Made by a program: the position numbers and the translations under genes. This document shows positions 18,038 through 28,024 of a DNA stretch of 64,000 nt, piece after piece. This DNA comes from Helicobacter jaachi (GTDB taxonomy: Bacteria; Campylobacterota; Campylobacteria; Campylobacterales; Helicobacteraceae), in assembly GCF_000763135.2 (NCBI RefSeq), contig NZ_JRPR02000005.1, positions 47,162 through 111,161 of the forward strand, read 5' to 3'. How positions within the stretch are numbered: the first letter of the stretch is position 1; every line of letters starts with the position of its first letter. Under the pieces are notes generated by a model that was not told the DNA's origin, searched no databases, and saw nothing but the letters and a program-made list of their open reading frames with translations.

Positions 18038-19543
18038 TTAAATCACACTTTGTGTGTTTTTGAGTTTTTCAATTTCATCTTCTTCATTTAGGGTCTCTAT
18101 TTGCTCACTTTGCTTACTTGTGCTTAGATATACAGCCAAGATTCCAAGTAAAGCGGCAATTGATGACGCCACAAGAATAGAAATTTTTGACATATCAATG
18201 CTCATTGTATCATCTTTGTAAGCAAGATTTGCCACAAACATAGACATCGTAAAGCCAATGCCTGAAATCATACCTACTGATAAAATATGCCCATAGCTTA
18301 AATCCTTTGGGCGCGTGGCAAGATTAAGCTTCTCGCCAACAAAGCAAAAGAGTAGCACGCCTATGGGCTTGCCCAACACTAAGCCCAAAGTCGTGCCTAG
18401 CATAACGCTATTTAGACTTATATCAACGCCGCTACTAAGCGAAACACCAGCATTTGCAAATGCAAAAAGTGGGACAAAAAAGTATGCACACAAAGGCTGT
18501 AGCGCTATCTCCAGTCGGATAAGCGGATTTTGCGCATAGCGTGAATATGTGCCTATGGTATCAAGCATATGCACCAGTTGGGAAGTTTTAGCCATATCAA
18601 TCTTTTTTTCTACATCTTGATTGCCAAGCATAAAGTTTTTGATATTTTTAAAACTCCCTTTCCAAAATCCCACTTTCTCAATCTCGCGCGTGGCGATAAC
18701 ATCGTTCCAATCATTCGTAGCCACTTTCATTTTATCAAATTCTTTAAGCATATTGATAAAATATCTTTTATTTACGCGCGTGCGCCCCGGAATTGCCATA
18801 GCCAAAATCACAGCAGCGATAGTTACATGTATCCCACTATGATGCACACAAATCCAAAGCAAAATCCCCACTAAAAAATATAATGAGAGATGTTTGGTAT
18901 CACGATAGTTAAGATAAATAAGCAGCGCAATAAGCACCAAAGAAGCATAAATCCACTGCATATTAATATTCTCACTATAAAAAATAGCAATCACAGAAAT
19001 CGCGCCCAAATCATCTGCTACAGCAAGCGTTACAAGAAAGATTTTTAGAATCTTAGGCACTCTATCGCCAAGGAGCATAATAAGCCCTAGCGCAAAAGCT
19101 GTATCTGTGCTCATCGCCACGCCAAAGCCATGCTCATAGGCTGTACCAACATTAAAGTAGAGATAAATCATAACAGGGCATACTATACCGCCAAAAGCTG
19201 CAAGAAAGGAGAATCCAACCTTCTTAAAGCCCGCAAGCTCGCCATATAGCATTTCTCGCTTCATTTCCAAACCCACAAGCAAAAAGAAAAACGACATCAA
19301 AACATCATTAATAAACTCAAGCAAACTCATCTTAAGCGTGGAATCATCAAAAAACGCTCCAAATTCACTATGAAAAAAGCCAAAATACAAATCCGCATAC
19401 GAGGAGTTTGCCGTGAGCATGGCTGAAGCGACACATAGCGCAAGCAAGATACCGCCAAATGATTCGTGCGTGATAAAGCGATTGAGGTTTTCTTGCAATT
19501 TGTCTTTTACATAAGAATGTCCGCTTGTCGCAGTCTCTGCCAT
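18038..19543 (-). CDS. nhaA: Na+/H+ antiporter NhaA, second copy
   Basis: A 501-residue paralogue of the adjacent antiporter. It keeps the [15 protein letters not shown] ion site and [45 protein letters not shown]. It is longer in two places: a charged loop about residues 260-320 ([20 protein letters not shown] and [15 protein letters not shown]) and an acidic C-terminal tail ([18 protein letters not shown]). These cytoplasmic additions may alter pH response. It is the upstream gene of the pair and has a 357-bp leader region. Confidence 0.94.
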   Translation of the reverse strand: MAETATSGHSYVKDKLQENLNRFITHESFGGILLALCVASAMLTANSSYADLYFGFFHSEFGAFFDDSTLKMSLLEFINDVLMSFFFLLVGLEMKREMLYGELAGFKKVGFSFLAAFGGIVCPVMIYLYFNVGTAYEHGFGVAMSTDTAFALGLIMLLGDRVPKILKIFLVTLAVADDLGAISVIAIFYSENINMQWIYASLVLIALLIYLNYRDTKHLSLYFLVGILLWICVHHSGIHVTIAAVILAMAIPGRTRVNKRYFINMLKEFDKMKVATNDWNDVIATREIEKVGFWKGSFKNIKNFMLGNQDVEKKIDMAKTSQLVHMLDTIGTYSRYAQNPLIRLEIALQPLCAYFFVPLFAFANAGVSLSSGVDISLNSVMLGTTLGLVLGKPIGVLLFCFVGEKLNLATRPKDLSYGHILSVGMISGIGFTMSMFVANLAYKDDTMSIDMSKISILVASSIAALLGILAVYLSTSKQSEQIETLNEEDEIEKLKNTQSVI

Positions 19544-19576
19544 AATATTTAGCTCCTTAAGAAAATGTGAATATTT

Positions 19577-19682
19577 AGGATTCTATAAATGCCTGTAAAG
19601 CTTTGAATATATTAAGCAAACTTTTAGCCCACCTGTCGTATTTGGGCGCTTTTGATTGGGTCTTAAACGCTAGATTCTATAA
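19577..19682 (+). repeat. possible degenerate copy of the TAGATTCTATAA-bounded element
   Basis: The stretch begins AGGATTCTATAA and ends with TTGGGTCTTAAACGC before TAGATTCTATAA, close to the right end of copy A (CTTGGTCTTTAAGGT). The middle is not clearly alignable. It lies in the 357-bp region between nhaA and feoB. Confidence 0.3.
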
Positions 19683-19755
19683 TTCAGATTATGATGAAAT
19701 GATTGTGAAATTTTCTAAGATTTTTGCAGGACTTTAGGGCTGCAACACAAAGCGC

Positions 19756-19761
19756 ATTATA
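19756..19761 (-). promoter_or_regulatory. -10 box (TATAAT) upstream of the nhaA pair
   Basis: TATAAT on the minus strand within AAGTATAATGCGC, about 213 bp before the first nhaA start, implying a long 5' UTR if used. Confidence 0.4.
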
Positions 19762-19829
19762 CTTATTTGTCATAGGCTAGTCAAGCACTTTTCACGCGTT
19801 TTTAACTTAATATTCAATAAAATTTTTAA

Positions 19830-19855
19830 ATTTATAGAATCTAGATTCTATAAAT
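19830..19855. repeat. 26-bp perfect palindrome built on TAGAATCTAGATTCTA
   Basis: A perfectly self-complementary 26-bp sequence downstream of feoB. Two heptamers AGAATCT and AGATTCT meet head to head, extended by ATTTAT/ATAAAT. Confidence 0.85.
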
Positions 19856-19870
19856 CGCGCTGCAATACCT

Positions 19871-19903
19871 TAGATTCTATATTTTGCTTAATTATAGAAT
19901 CTA
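19871..19903 (-). terminator. inverted heptamer pair overlapping feoB stop
   Basis: Arms TAGATTCTATA (19871-19881) and its complement (19893-19903) enclose 11 bp. The feoB stop codon TAG is the last three bases of the right arm, so the hairpin forms immediately at the 3' end of feoB mRNA. Confidence 0.55.
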
Positions 19904-22111
19904 ACCCATTAAAAATAATGTCAAATAATAGCCCATGAGGGCAAAAACATATGAAACTACGCTAGTAAAAATAAACAAATACACGATAAATCTTTTCCCT
20001 CCAGCCTCTTTACCAAAGACAATACTTGCGGCAAAGCAGGGATTGTAAAACATAATAAACAAAATAAATGCCACCGCACTTGGCAGGCTTATATGCTCTT
20101 GCAGCACATCGCGCAGTGGCGCATCATTATTCTCATCGACCTCATCGCCCAGCGCGTAAAGCACGCCCATGCTTGAAATAATAGTCTCCTTTGCCAAAAG
20201 CCCATTGAGCAAGGATACGGACATTTTCCAATCAAAATGAAATGGAGCAAAAATAGGTTGTATAAATTCCCCCACACGCCCCAAATAGCTTTGCTCAACA
20301 AAAGCTGCTTGGTATTTATGCTCATTATCAGCCATTTGCGCATTCACCTCATCTAGCTCATCTTGCAATGCTTTTAAATCTTGCTGCTTTAATTGCTCCT
20401 CTAAATCCTGCTGTTTAGCTAAAAGCGGCTTGTTTGCCTCCTGCATTTGCTCTTCTAATGCCTCATTTTTAGGAAACTGCGTGCCTGCCCAAATAATCAC
20501 CGAAGCGAGCAGAATAAATGTCCCTGCCTTTTTAATATATCCCACAGCTTTTTGCCACACGCTAAACACCACAAGGCGCAGGCTTGGGCAGCGATATTTT
20601 GGCATCTCCATAACAAATGGTTCATCATCACCCCTAAATGCGGTAAGTTTTAGAATCTTAGCCATACACAAGCCCACAAATGCGCCAAAGATATAGATTC
20701 CATACAGCACATTCCCAGCAATTTGCGGAGAAAAAAAAGCTGCGGTAAAAAGCGTATAAACAGGTAAGCGCGCGCCACAGCTCATGAAATTAATAATAAA
20801 GAGTGTGAGCATTCTATCATTGCGATTTTTCAGCATGCGTGTGCTCATATATGCAGGCACAGAGCAGCCAAAGCCCGTTACAAGCGGAATAAAACTCTTA
20901 CCATGCAAGCCAAATTTATGAAAAAAGCCATCGAGCAAAAACGCCACGCGCGCCATATATCCAGTCCCCTCAAGCAGCACAATGCCGCAAAATAGGATTA
21001 AAATATGAGGCAAAAAGCTTAGTACCGCGCCCACACCAGCTATAATCCCCCCTGAAAGCAAAGAGGCTAAAAATTCATTAGGCAAATACTCCTCTACCCA
21101 CGAGCCAAGCGCTGCCATACTATCTTCTATCCACACCTTAGGGAATTCGCCTAGATAAAAGGTAAGTTGAAAAAGCAGCCACATGGAGAGTAAAAAGATA
21201 GGAATGCCCAAATATTTATTTAGGAAAATATTATCCAGCCTTTGCGTGATAGAGGGCTTTTTGGGCGGGGCTTTGCGCGTAGATTCTATACTTGCACCCT
21301 TTGCAAAGCTTAAAATATCATTATTAAAAATATCGCGCACATTTTTTTCGCCACTTTGGGCATAAAGCCGCTCAATGCACTTCTGCACAAAGCCACTTAG
21401 CTCCACCCAGCAGCCTTTATTATGCAATGCACCGCTCACATAGCTATCTTGTTTTAAAAGTTTAATGGCTACATCGCGCAGATTCTGTAATCCTGCGTGT
21501 TTTTGAGCAAGAAGCCACTCTATGTCCTCATAATGCTTTTGGGTAAGAAATGTCTGCAGATTGTGAATTTCTTGCTCCAAAAAATCAGCATACACGCGCT
21601 TGCTAGGCTTTGGCGCATTTAGGGCAACTTCAATAAGCTTATCAAGCAAAATATTAAGATTTTGCTTGCGGAACGCCGATACACTCACGCAATCCACGCC
21701 CAGCACATTGCCCAAAAACGCACTATCAATCTTAATGCCCTCATTCTCCGCCTCATCGCTCATATTAAGCGCTAAACACATACGCGTATTAAGCTCCAAA
21801 AGCTGCGTGGTAAGGAATAAACACCGCTCTAAGTTGGTAGAATCTAGCACATTTAAAATCACATCATAGGCTTCATTTTCTAAAAATTGCTTTGTTACGC
21901 GCTCTTCAAGAGAATAATCATTAAGCGAATAAGTCCCGGGCAGGTCGATGATGCGCAAGATATAGCCCTTATGCTCTATCCTCGCTTCAGCTTTTTCAAT
22001 GGTTACACCGCTAAAATTCCCCACTTTTAAGTGTGCGCCACAAATTTCATTAATGAGCGAACTTTTGCCTACATTGGGCTGCCCCACGCATACTATGGTA
22101 ATTGATTTCAT
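19901..22111 (-). CDS. feoB: ferrous iron transporter FeoB
   Basis: FeoB imports Fe2+ across the inner membrane and is the main iron(II) route in Helicobacter. The 736 residues start with a G-protein domain: G1 GQPNVGKSS (10-18), G3 DLPG (56-59), G4 NMSD (116-119, a variant of the usual NxxD). The membrane domain follows from about residue 300, with GFGCSVPAYMSTRMLKNRNDR as the conserved gate motif. A Gln/Glu/Lys-rich coiled coil (about 553-600, KPLLAKQQDLEEQLKQQDLK) lies between membrane halves. No feoA is adjacent. Monocistronic between flaA and the nhaA pair. Confidence 0.96.
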   Translation of the reverse strand: MKSITIVCVGQPNVGKSSLINEICGAHLKVGNFSGVTIEKAEARIEHKGYILRIIDLPGTYSLNDYSLEERVTKQFLENEAYDVILNVLDSTNLERCLFLTTQLLELNTRMCLALNMSDEAENEGIKIDSAFLGNVLGVDCVSVSAFRKQNLNILLDKLIEVALNAPKPSKRVYADFLEQEIHNLQTFLTQKHYEDIEWLLAQKHAGLQNLRDVAIKLLKQDSYVSGALHNKGCWVELSGFVQKCIERLYAQSGEKNVRDIFNNDILSFAKGASIESTRKAPPKKPSITQRLDNIFLNKYLGIPIFLLSMWLLFQLTFYLGEFPKVWIEDSMAALGSWVEEYLPNEFLASLLSGGIIAGVGAVLSFLPHILILFCGIVLLEGTGYMARVAFLLDGFFHKFGLHGKSFIPLVTGFGCSVPAYMSTRMLKNRNDRMLTLFIINFMSCGARLPVYTLFTAAFFSPQIAGNVLYGIYIFGAFVGLCMAKILKLTAFRGDDEPFVMEMPKYRCPSLRLVVFSVWQKAVGYIKKAGTFILLASVIIWAGTQFPKNEALEEQMQEANKPLLAKQQDLEEQLKQQDLKALQDELDEVNAQMADNEHKYQAAFVEQSYLGRVGEFIQPIFAPFHFDWKMSVSLLNGLLAKETIISSMGVLYALGDEVDENNDAPLRDVLQEHISLPSAVAFILFIMFYNPCFAASIVFGKEAGGKRFIVYLFIFTSVVSYVFALMGYYLTLFLMG

Positions 22112-22137
22112 TATGCACCCTCATTTCTTTATCTGGC

Positions 22138-22143
22138 ATTGTA
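22138..22143 (-). promoter_or_regulatory. -10-like box (TACAAT) upstream of feoB
   Basis: TACAAT on the minus strand 26 bp before the feoB start, with AT-rich DNA upstream where a Fur-type site would be expected; I do not see a clear Fur consensus. Confidence 0.35.
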
Positions 22144-22189
22144 GCTTATTTTAAAAAATTAATAGTGCATAAAATTAGTATCTACTCTT

Positions 22190-22215
22190 AATTATAGAAT
22201 CTAGATTCTATAATT
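22190..22215. repeat. 26-bp perfect palindrome built on TAGAATCTAGATTCTA
   Basis: Perfect self-complement in the flaA-feoB intergenic space, with AATTAT/ATAATT extending the paired heptamers. Same core as at 19830-19855. Confidence 0.85.
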
Positions 22216-22313
22216 GCGGCGTAATGGCGCAAAATACGCTAAAAATTGTAAGCCAAATGTAAAATATAAAATGAATTTGAAGCAGATTCTATAAAAGAGA
22301 AGATTTGAAGTAA

Positions 22314-22335
22314 CCCTCCTTGAAAGCAAGGAGGG
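22314..22335 (-). terminator. flaA terminator hairpin
   Basis: Nine-bp perfect stem CCCTCCTTG/CAAGGAGGG with a four-base loop, 20 bp after the flaA stop. A T-rich tail is weak, but position and stability fit a transcription terminator or mRNA-stabilising hairpin. Confidence 0.75.
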
Positions 22336-22354
22336 AAAGGAGTAAAGGCTTAAA

Positions 22355-23878
22355 TTAGTTAAGCAATCTTAAGATATTTTGCTGAATAGCATTAGCTTGA
22401 GAAAGCGCGTAGCTACCAGATTGAGCAAGGATATTAAGCTTGCTAAATTCAGAGCTTTCAGCAGCAAAATCCACTTCGCGAATACCAGATTCAGCAGCCT
22501 TAACATTCACTTGAGTGATAGTGATGTTATTTACAGTGCTTACCATTTGCCCTTGCACAGAACCTAAGTCAGCTCTAATTTTATCAAGCATTTTTTGAGC
22601 AGATTCTGCAATGTCCATAGTTACCATAGCACCGCGTAGGCTTGTTACACCAGCACCTAAGTCCGCGCCACCGCTAGCGATTACAGCATTGTAGTTTGCA
22701 CCAGAAGCAGACTTCACATCAGCGTTAAACACACCTGTTACATCACGGAGGTTTGCTGTAGTTTGAGCCACTTTTGTGTTATCTAGATAGCCTGTTGAGC
22801 TAATATTTGTCCCAGAAATCACAATATCGCGCGCATCTGTTCTTACTAGTGATAAGCGTCCATAGTTAGTTGAACCATTTGTGATATTTTGTCCGCCATT
22901 AAGCGTTGTAATCGCTTGTGGTCCTTGCCCAGCCACTGCGCCGCCAGCCTTTAAGTCAATACCACGTCCATCTGTGCTGCGTAGCATCAAGCGCCCAAGA
23001 TTGTCTGTATAAGCCTCAACGCCTGTGTGCATTGTCGCAGCGTTAAATGCTTGCACCAAACGACCATCGCTATCGTTTTTCTTAATGCCAATCACATCTC
23101 CAATAGAGATACCATTAATCATAACGCCAGCCAAACTTCCTGAAGCAATAAAGCCATCTGAAGTAGTAATGGCATTAGCTTGAGCGCGAATACCTGTTTT
23201 ATCAGAGTTTTTGTTAATTACTTCTGCCAAAACGCCTAGCCCTGTGCCAGCAGATGATGAAACTTTCACAGATTCTAAAGTTACATCATTTACACCATCT
23301 ACATTTTTAAAAGTTACAGTTACTTCGCCAGAAGCTGTAACCAAAGCTCCAGTTTCAATACGCACTTGTCCGATTTTATCGCTTGTAGTCGCACCGATAG
23401 AAGCTTTAATAGATTGGTTAGAATACGCACCCACTTGGAATTCTTTGTTTGAGAGCGCACCAGAAAGTAGTGCCATACCGTTATAGGTAGTCGTATTACC
23501 GATATTGTCCAAACCTTCAATCAAACGCTTAATGTCCATTTGAATCATTGAGCGAGATTGTGTAGATTGCCCATCTTGAGCCGCTTGAACCGCTTTAGTT
23601 TTGATTGTATCAAGGATTTTGATTTGCTCATCCATTGCCTTATCCGCAATTTGGATAATCCCCATACCATCGTTTGTATTTCTAATCGCTTGTCCTAGAG
23701 AGCTTGCTTGAGAGCGCAAACTATCGGCGATTGCCATACCTGAAGCATCGTCTGCAGCCTTGTTAATGCGAAGACCTGAACTCAATTTCTCCATTGAATT
23801 TTTGAGGTTGTATTGAGTAAAGGTAGATTGAGCATGCGCATTGAGCGCGTTGATGTTAGTATTTACCTGAAAAGCCAT
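22355..23878 (-). CDS. flaA: major flagellin FlaA
   Basis: The 507-residue filament subunit, close to H. pylori FlaA (about 510). Conserved D0/D1 ends are visible: [40 protein letters not shown], and the C-terminal coil ending [16 protein letters not shown]. The central region contains the FlaA-type blocks [19 protein letters not shown] and [20 protein letters not shown], with stretches less like known flagellins forming the exposed domain. No cleavable signal, as expected for type III export. AAGGAG precedes the ATG. A sigma-28 promoter lies upstream and a strong hairpin downstream. Confidence 0.96.
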   Translation of the reverse strand: MAFQVNTNINALNAHAQSTFTQYNLKNSMEKLSSGLRINKAADDASGMAIADSLRSQASSLGQAIRNTNDGMGIIQIADKAMDEQIKILDTIKTKAVQAAQDGQSTQSRSMIQMDIKRLIEGLDNIGNTTTYNGMALLSGALSNKEFQVGAYSNQSIKASIGATTSDKIGQVRIETGALVTASGEVTVTFKNVDGVNDVTLESVKVSSSAGTGLGVLAEVINKNSDKTGIRAQANAITTSDGFIASGSLAGVMINGISIGDVIGIKKNDSDGRLVQAFNAATMHTGVEAYTDNLGRLMLRSTDGRGIDLKAGGAVAGQGPQAITTLNGGQNITNGSTNYGRLSLVRTDARDIVISGTNISSTGYLDNTKVAQTTANLRDVTGVFNADVKSASGANYNAVIASGGADLGAGVTSLRGAMVTMDIAESAQKMLDKIRADLGSVQGQMVSTVNNITITQVNVKAAESGIREVDFAAESSEFSKLNILAQSGSYALSQANAIQQNILRLLN

Positions 23879-23931
23879 GGTAACTCCTTTTTTGTATTTT
23901 CCTTAGGCGTCCTTGCCTTTGGTTGAAATAC

Positions 23932-23939
23932 ATATCGAC
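23932..23939 (-). promoter_or_regulatory. sigma-28 (FliA) -10 element of flaA
   Basis: GTCGATAT on the minus strand resembles the FliA -10 consensus GCCGATAA and stands 53 bp before flaA, which is a FliA target in Helicobacter. The matching -35 would fall in an A-rich run about 11 bp upstream. Confidence 0.65.
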
Positions 23940-24136
23940 TATGAAAAATTTTTTTTAATGTATTTTTTAGATTTTGTATTATTTTTAGAGCTTATCTATC
24001 CGCAAATATAGGCTAGGAGGTTACTTTTATGGATTTTTGGGGATTAAAGTGATAGAATCTACGCCATTTATTAGGTACTAAAGCGCATAATTTAAAGTTT
24101 AAAACAAATTTGCATTTATGCCTTAAGGAGGATTCT

Positions 24137-24598
24137 ATGGAAGATATATTTGACCCTAAATCTTTAACAATGAGCGTGCTTGCCTCGCCAAATATGGCAA
24201 ATTTTAGCGGCGTTATGCACGGCGGAGAGCTTATGAAGCTGCTTGACCAAGTAGCGTATGCATGCGCTACACGATATTGTGGCTGCGGTGTGGTAACTAT
24301 TGGCGTTGATGGAATGGTGTTTAAAAACCCCATTCCTATAGGCTCTTTAGTGATTTTTCTAGCCTCTGTGAATTATGTAGGCACTACCAGTTGCGAAGTG
24401 GGCATAAAAGTGATAAGCGAGGATATTCAAAATCGCTTTGTATCTCACTGCAATAGCTGCTATTTCACTATGGTGGCTATTGATAAGCATGGTAAAAAGG
24501 TGAAAATCCCCCCGCTCACTCCCACTACAGAGATTGAAAAAAGGCGATTTGAGGCTGCCAAAAAACGCAAAGAATTTAGAGTTGGCATTAAGCCTTAG
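24137..24598 (+). CDS. hotdog-fold acyl-CoA thioesterase
   Basis: A 153-residue thioesterase of the YciA/HP0496 type, which hydrolyses acyl-CoA. The catalytic region reads NMANFSGVMHGGELMKLLDQVAYACA, with conserved Asn, His-Gly-Gly and Asp; then VTIGVDGMVFKNPIPIGSLV. The C-terminus is basic (KRRFEAAKKRKEFRVG). I start at the ATG at 24137, preceded by AAGGAGGA; an in-frame start 27 bp further up is less well placed. Confidence 0.9.
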   Translation: MEDIFDPKSLTMSVLASPNMANFSGVMHGGELMKLLDQVAYACATRYCGCGVVTIGVDGMVFKNPIPIGSLVIFLASVNYVGTTSCEVGIKVISEDIQNRFVSHCNSCYFTMVAIDKHGKKVKIPPLTPTTEIEKRRFEAAKKRKEFRVGIKP

Positions 24599-24622
24599 TT
24601 TATAGAATCTAGATTCTATAAA
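24599..24622. terminator. 24-bp perfect palindrome between convergent stop codons
   Basis: The palindrome (core TAGAATCTAGATTCTA) exactly fills the gap between the thioesterase stop (24596-24598) and the rmuC stop (24623-24625). Such placement implies use as a bidirectional terminator. Confidence 0.8.
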
Positions 24623-25972
24623 TCACCCTATAGTTTCACCATCTGCAGGGTCATTGTCTGTTTTTGGCATATTTTCTAACTCGTTATTGTGAAGGCCAGC
24701 GCCCTTAAGCAGCCCATTAATCTCATCGCTCTTGTTGGCAATGCCCTGCCGCCCATTATATTTAGTCATCACATCATCATAAGTTTTTTGCAATGTGTTA
24801 AGATTGCCCCCTAACTTCTCTAGCACATTTTCAAAGCGCGTAATGCGCACAAACAGCTTTTGAATTTCTGTGAAGATTCTATCTACATTCTTGTTGCGAT
24901 ACTCAAACTGCCATAGATTATGAATAATGCGCAACACCGCCATAATAGTGGTTGGCGAAACAAGCACCACGCCTTTTTTATACGCCTTATCATACAAATT
25001 CATATCATACTGCATAGCCTCCAAAAACGCGCCCTCAATGGGGATAAACATCAGCACAAAATCTAACTTCTGCCCTTTTAGGTATTGTTGATAATTCTTT
25101 GCACTTAGCCCATTAAAATGCGCCTGCATGGAGGCGGCTAGCTCTTTTTGGGCATTTTGTCTCTCTATCTCATTTTGAGCATTGCAAATTTTTTCATACG
25201 CAATGAGCGAAGTTTTAGAATCTACCACCACGCACCGCTCCTCTCCACCGCTTTTGGGCAGCCTAATAATCGCATCGGGGCGCAAAATATTAGCCCAATC
25301 ATCGCGCACACTGCTTTGCAGCTCATACTCTCGCCCTTCTTGCAAGCCACTATTTTCAAACACCCTCTGCAGAATAATCTCCCCCCAATTCCCCTGTATC
25401 TTATTTTCGCCCTTAAGCGCATTTGTGAGATTATGTGCATCACTTGAGAGCTGGACATTGAGCTTATTTAACTGCTCAATCTGCGCACTAAGCGTAGAAT
25501 GCTGCTTTAAGGCATAGAGATGATTATCTTGGAGCTGCTTTGTAAAGCGCGTGATTTCATCTTGCAAGGGCTTTAAAGAGAGGAGTTGGGTTTGGTTAAA
25601 GCTTTGTGTATTTTGGCGCAAAATATCCGCGCTCAAGGCTTTAAAGGCATTTTTTAGCTCCTCTTTGTATTTGTCTTGCTCCGCCTGCGTGTGAGTAAAT
25701 CTAGTCTGCAAGTTTGCAAGCATATTTTGCGCATTTTGCCTCTCCTCTTGCAAGCGCGCTTCATAAGATTGGCTCAAATCATTTATGCGCTGCGTGTGAG
25801 CAGATTCTAAAGCATGGAGCATAGTTTTGGCTTGCGTGAGTTCAATGCTTAGCTGCTGGATATGCTCTTGCAGTTTTGCTTGCACTTTTTTTGCACAATA
25901 TGCCTGCCACACATACGCGCCTAACGCCCCGCACAACACCCCACAAATAGCGCATAAAACACTAATCATCAC
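24623..25972 (-). CDS. rmuC: RmuC family DNA recombination protein
   Basis: A 449-residue RmuC homologue, a PD-(D/E)XK-nuclease-like protein that limits rearrangements at inverted repeats. It has an N-terminal membrane helix (MMISVLCAICGVLCGALGAYVW), a long coiled coil (about 30-165), then the conserved core with KGENKIQGNWGEIILQRVFENSGL, VVVDSKTSLIAYEKI (PD-(D/E)XK-type DSK), LKGQKLDFVLMFIPIEGAF. The start overlaps the moaC stop by 11 bp, so it may be cotranscribed with the molybdopterin genes. Confidence 0.93.
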   Translation of the reverse strand: MMISVLCAICGVLCGALGAYVWQAYCAKKVQAKLQEHIQQLSIELTQAKTMLHALESAHTQRINDLSQSYEARLQEERQNAQNMLANLQTRFTHTQAEQDKYKEELKNAFKALSADILRQNTQSFNQTQLLSLKPLQDEITRFTKQLQDNHLYALKQHSTLSAQIEQLNKLNVQLSSDAHNLTNALKGENKIQGNWGEIILQRVFENSGLQEGREYELQSSVRDDWANILRPDAIIRLPKSGGEERCVVVDSKTSLIAYEKICNAQNEIERQNAQKELAASMQAHFNGLSAKNYQQYLKGQKLDFVLMFIPIEGAFLEAMQYDMNLYDKAYKKGVVLVSPTTIMAVLRIIHNLWQFEYRNKNVDRIFTEIQKLFVRITRFENVLEKLGGNLNTLQKTYDDVMTKYNGRQGIANKSDEINGLLKGAGLHNNELENMPKTDNDPADGETIG

Positions 25973-26456
25973 TCACCTTTATATCTTCACGCACAAAATC
26001 CCCGCTCTTGCCTCCGCTCTTGCGCTCTAAGCGAATAGAGCTTATCTCCATAGTTTTATCAATGGCTTTAAGCATATCATAGATGGTAAGTAGCCCTACA
26101 CTCACACCACTTAGCGCCTCCATCTCCACGCCTGTTTTGCCCTCACACTTCACAAGCACACCAAGCTTAATGCTATGATGTTTAGAATCTAGGCTTATAT
26201 CCACATCAATTTTATTAATGATAAGCGGGTGGCACATGGGAATAAGCTCGCTTGTCTTTTTACTGCCCATAATAGCAGCAACAATGGCAGTTTGGGTGAT
26301 TGAGCCCTTTTTGCCGCTATGATTTAGAGCTGCCTCAAAAGCCTGTGCGCTCATAGTGATAATACCGCTTGCGTATGCCTCCCGCTGCGTGATGTGCTTA
26401 TGGCTTACATCAACCATTGTGGGATTATGTTGGCTATTAAGATGCGTGAGCTGCAT
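25962..26456 (-). CDS. moaC: cyclic pyranopterin monophosphate synthase MoaC
   Basis: MoaC acts with MoaA to convert GTP-derived intermediate to cyclic pyranopterin, the first step of molybdenum cofactor synthesis. The 164 residues show LTHLNSQHNPTMVDVSHK, KKTSELIPMCHPL with the conserved MCHPL, and KCEGKTGVEMEALSGVSVGL. A moaA gene is not in this window. Part of the minus-strand cluster moeA-moaD-moaE-mobB-mog-moaC. Confidence 0.96.
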   Translation of the reverse strand: MQLTHLNSQHNPTMVDVSHKHITQREAYASGIITMSAQAFEAALNHSGKKGSITQTAIVAAIMGSKKTSELIPMCHPLIINKIDVDISLDSKHHSIKLGVLVKCEGKTGVEMEALSGVSVGLLTIYDMLKAIDKTMEISSIRLERKSGGKSGDFVREDIKVSDD

Positions 26457-26494
26457 ATAATCTCCTTATGTTTCATAGAATCTAGAGCAAAATC

Positions 26495-27025
26495 CTAGCC
26501 CTTAGGGCGAAAGGCTTTGATATGCTCCTCATTGGCATAAATATAACTCCCCTCGATTAAATCAATGCAATAAGGCACAGCGGGGAATACCGCCTCAAGG
26601 CATTCTCTAATACTCTTTGGTTTGCCCGGGAGATTGATGATAAGCGATTTACCCCTAATGCCCGCACTTTGGCGGGACAAAATGGCTGTTGGCACATATT
26701 GCAAGCTTACACTGCGCATAAGCTCGCCAAAGCCGGGTAACATTTTTTGGCATACATTTTGTGTAGCTTCTGGCGTTACATCGCGCTTTGCCGGTCCTGT
26801 GCCGCCTGTGGTTACAATCAAATCACAACCCTGCACATCGCTAAGCTCCTTCAAATAAGATTCTATAAGCTTTTGCTCATCGCTTATAATATGATAAAAA
26901 TACTCGCAAGGATTGAGGATAAACTCCCCCAAAACCTCCTGTATAGCCTTGCCTGAAATATCCTCATACACGCCTTGAGAGGCTCTATCGCTAGATACTA
27001 AAATACCAATTTTTATAAGCTGCAT
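26495..27025 (-). CDS. mog: molybdopterin adenylyltransferase Mog/MoaB
   Basis: Adenylates molybdopterin before metal insertion by MoeA. The 176 residues carry KIGILVSSDRASQGVYED, the MPT-binding TTGGTGPAKRDVTPEAT and the closing block GKSLIINLPGKPKSIREC. Spacing to mobB is 11 bp. Confidence 0.93.
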   Translation of the reverse strand: MQLIKIGILVSSDRASQGVYEDISGKAIQEVLGEFILNPCEYFYHIISDEQKLIESYLKELSDVQGCDLIVTTGGTGPAKRDVTPEATQNVCQKMLPGFGELMRSVSLQYVPTAILSRQSAGIRGKSLIINLPGKPKSIRECLEAVFPAVPYCIDLIEGSYIYANEEHIKAFRPKG

Positions 27026-27036
27026 ACATACTCCTT

Positions 27037-27588
27037 TTATAAATTCACATCAATATAGCGCGCAATGTGAGCAATATGATTTATATCTAAAATTTTTATA
27101 TGCGAGGGAATGATATGCGCATTTTTTACACTCTCATCAATAGCAAACGCGCTTGCATAGGGAATATATATAGAATCTACCTCCCCGCGCGCCACTACAA
27201 TGCGCCTAAGATGCGCAATATCTCCGCTTAAATCCCTAAGTCCTTCAATAAAAATATAATCATAATCCTTAAAATCCGCAAGCAGCGCATTAAGCGCGTT
27301 TTTTTGCGTGAGTGTGGCATTGCTAGATTCTATCTTTGCTTGCATAGTTATGCGCGTGGGAGAAATGACTGCCACGGCGTTTGCGCGCTGAAAAAATTTA
27401 TAGCTATCCTTGCCTTGCGTATCAAAGACTGCTTTATCCTTTGGGTCGTGCTTAATCACAGCAATTCGCGCCGTGTGCTTTTGCGCGCTGATATATTCAC
27501 AGAGTTTGCAAATAAGCGTTGTTTTGCCGCTATTACTTCTCCCGCTAAATGCCATAACAATCGGGCTATGTGCCTTATTTTGCGCCAT
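27037..27588 (-). CDS. mobB: molybdopterin-guanine dinucleotide biosynthesis protein MobB
   Basis: A 183-residue GTP-binding protein with P-loop GRSNSGKTT near residue 16, then VIKHDPKDKAVFDTQGKDSYKFF and YIFIEGLRDL (Walker B-like), as in MobB. It helps attach GMP to molybdopterin for bis-MGD enzymes such as formate dehydrogenase. Overlaps moaE by 14 bp. It is an extra gene within the moaE-mog order of H. pylori. Confidence 0.9.
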   Translation of the reverse strand: MAQNKAHSPIVMAFSGRSNSGKTTLICKLCEYISAQKHTARIAVIKHDPKDKAVFDTQGKDSYKFFQRANAVAVISPTRITMQAKIESSNATLTQKNALNALLADFKDYDYIFIEGLRDLSGDIAHLRRIVVARGEVDSIYIPYASAFAIDESVKNAHIIPSHIKILDINHIAHIARYIDVNL

Positions 27589-28024
27589 TGCCTAAAATCC
27601 CACTGCCGCTTAAAGCCTTGCTTCGCTCTTTGGCGTAGATTCTATGATTATTTATTACATCATATTTCCAAATAGGTGCATTTGCCTTAAAATCCTCTAT
27701 AAACTCCTCATACAGCCCTAGCGCACCCCTGCGATTAGGCGAGAGTATCCCACACATATATGAGCTTTGCCCACATAGCACATCGCCTATGCTATGCGCC
27801 ATATAAAGCTCTACATTATCCTTATTTGCACGCTCCTGCCAAGTGTCAAACCATTTTTGCAAAAGCGGCTCATATATATCAAAACTAAGCGCGCTTATAT
27901 TATGCTCTGCGCGCACAATGCCCGTAAAAATACACAGCGCCCCTGCATTGCGCTCCCGCGCGTAGTCCTCCCATTTGGCGTAGATTCTATGTGTGGGCAG
28001 CGCTCCTTTAAAAAGCTCAAGCAT
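27575..28024 (-). CDS. moaE: molybdopterin synthase catalytic subunit MoaE
   Basis: MoaE with MoaD inserts sulfur into cyclic pyranopterin. The 149-residue protein shows AGALCIFTGIVRAEHN (GA.. F.G.vR pattern), MAHSIGDVLCGQSSYMCGILSPNR and YEEFIEDFKANAPIWKYD, with Lys near the end as expected for the active site. I place the start at the ATG at 28024 in a TAATG overlap with the moaD stop; an earlier in-frame ATG overlaps moaD further. Confidence 0.92.
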   Translation of the reverse strand: MLELFKGALPTHRIYAKWEDYARERNAGALCIFTGIVRAEHNISALSFDIYEPLLQKWFDTWQERANKDNVELYMAHSIGDVLCGQSSYMCGILSPNRRGALGLYEEFIEDFKANAPIWKYDVINNHRIYAKERSKALSGSGILGNGAK

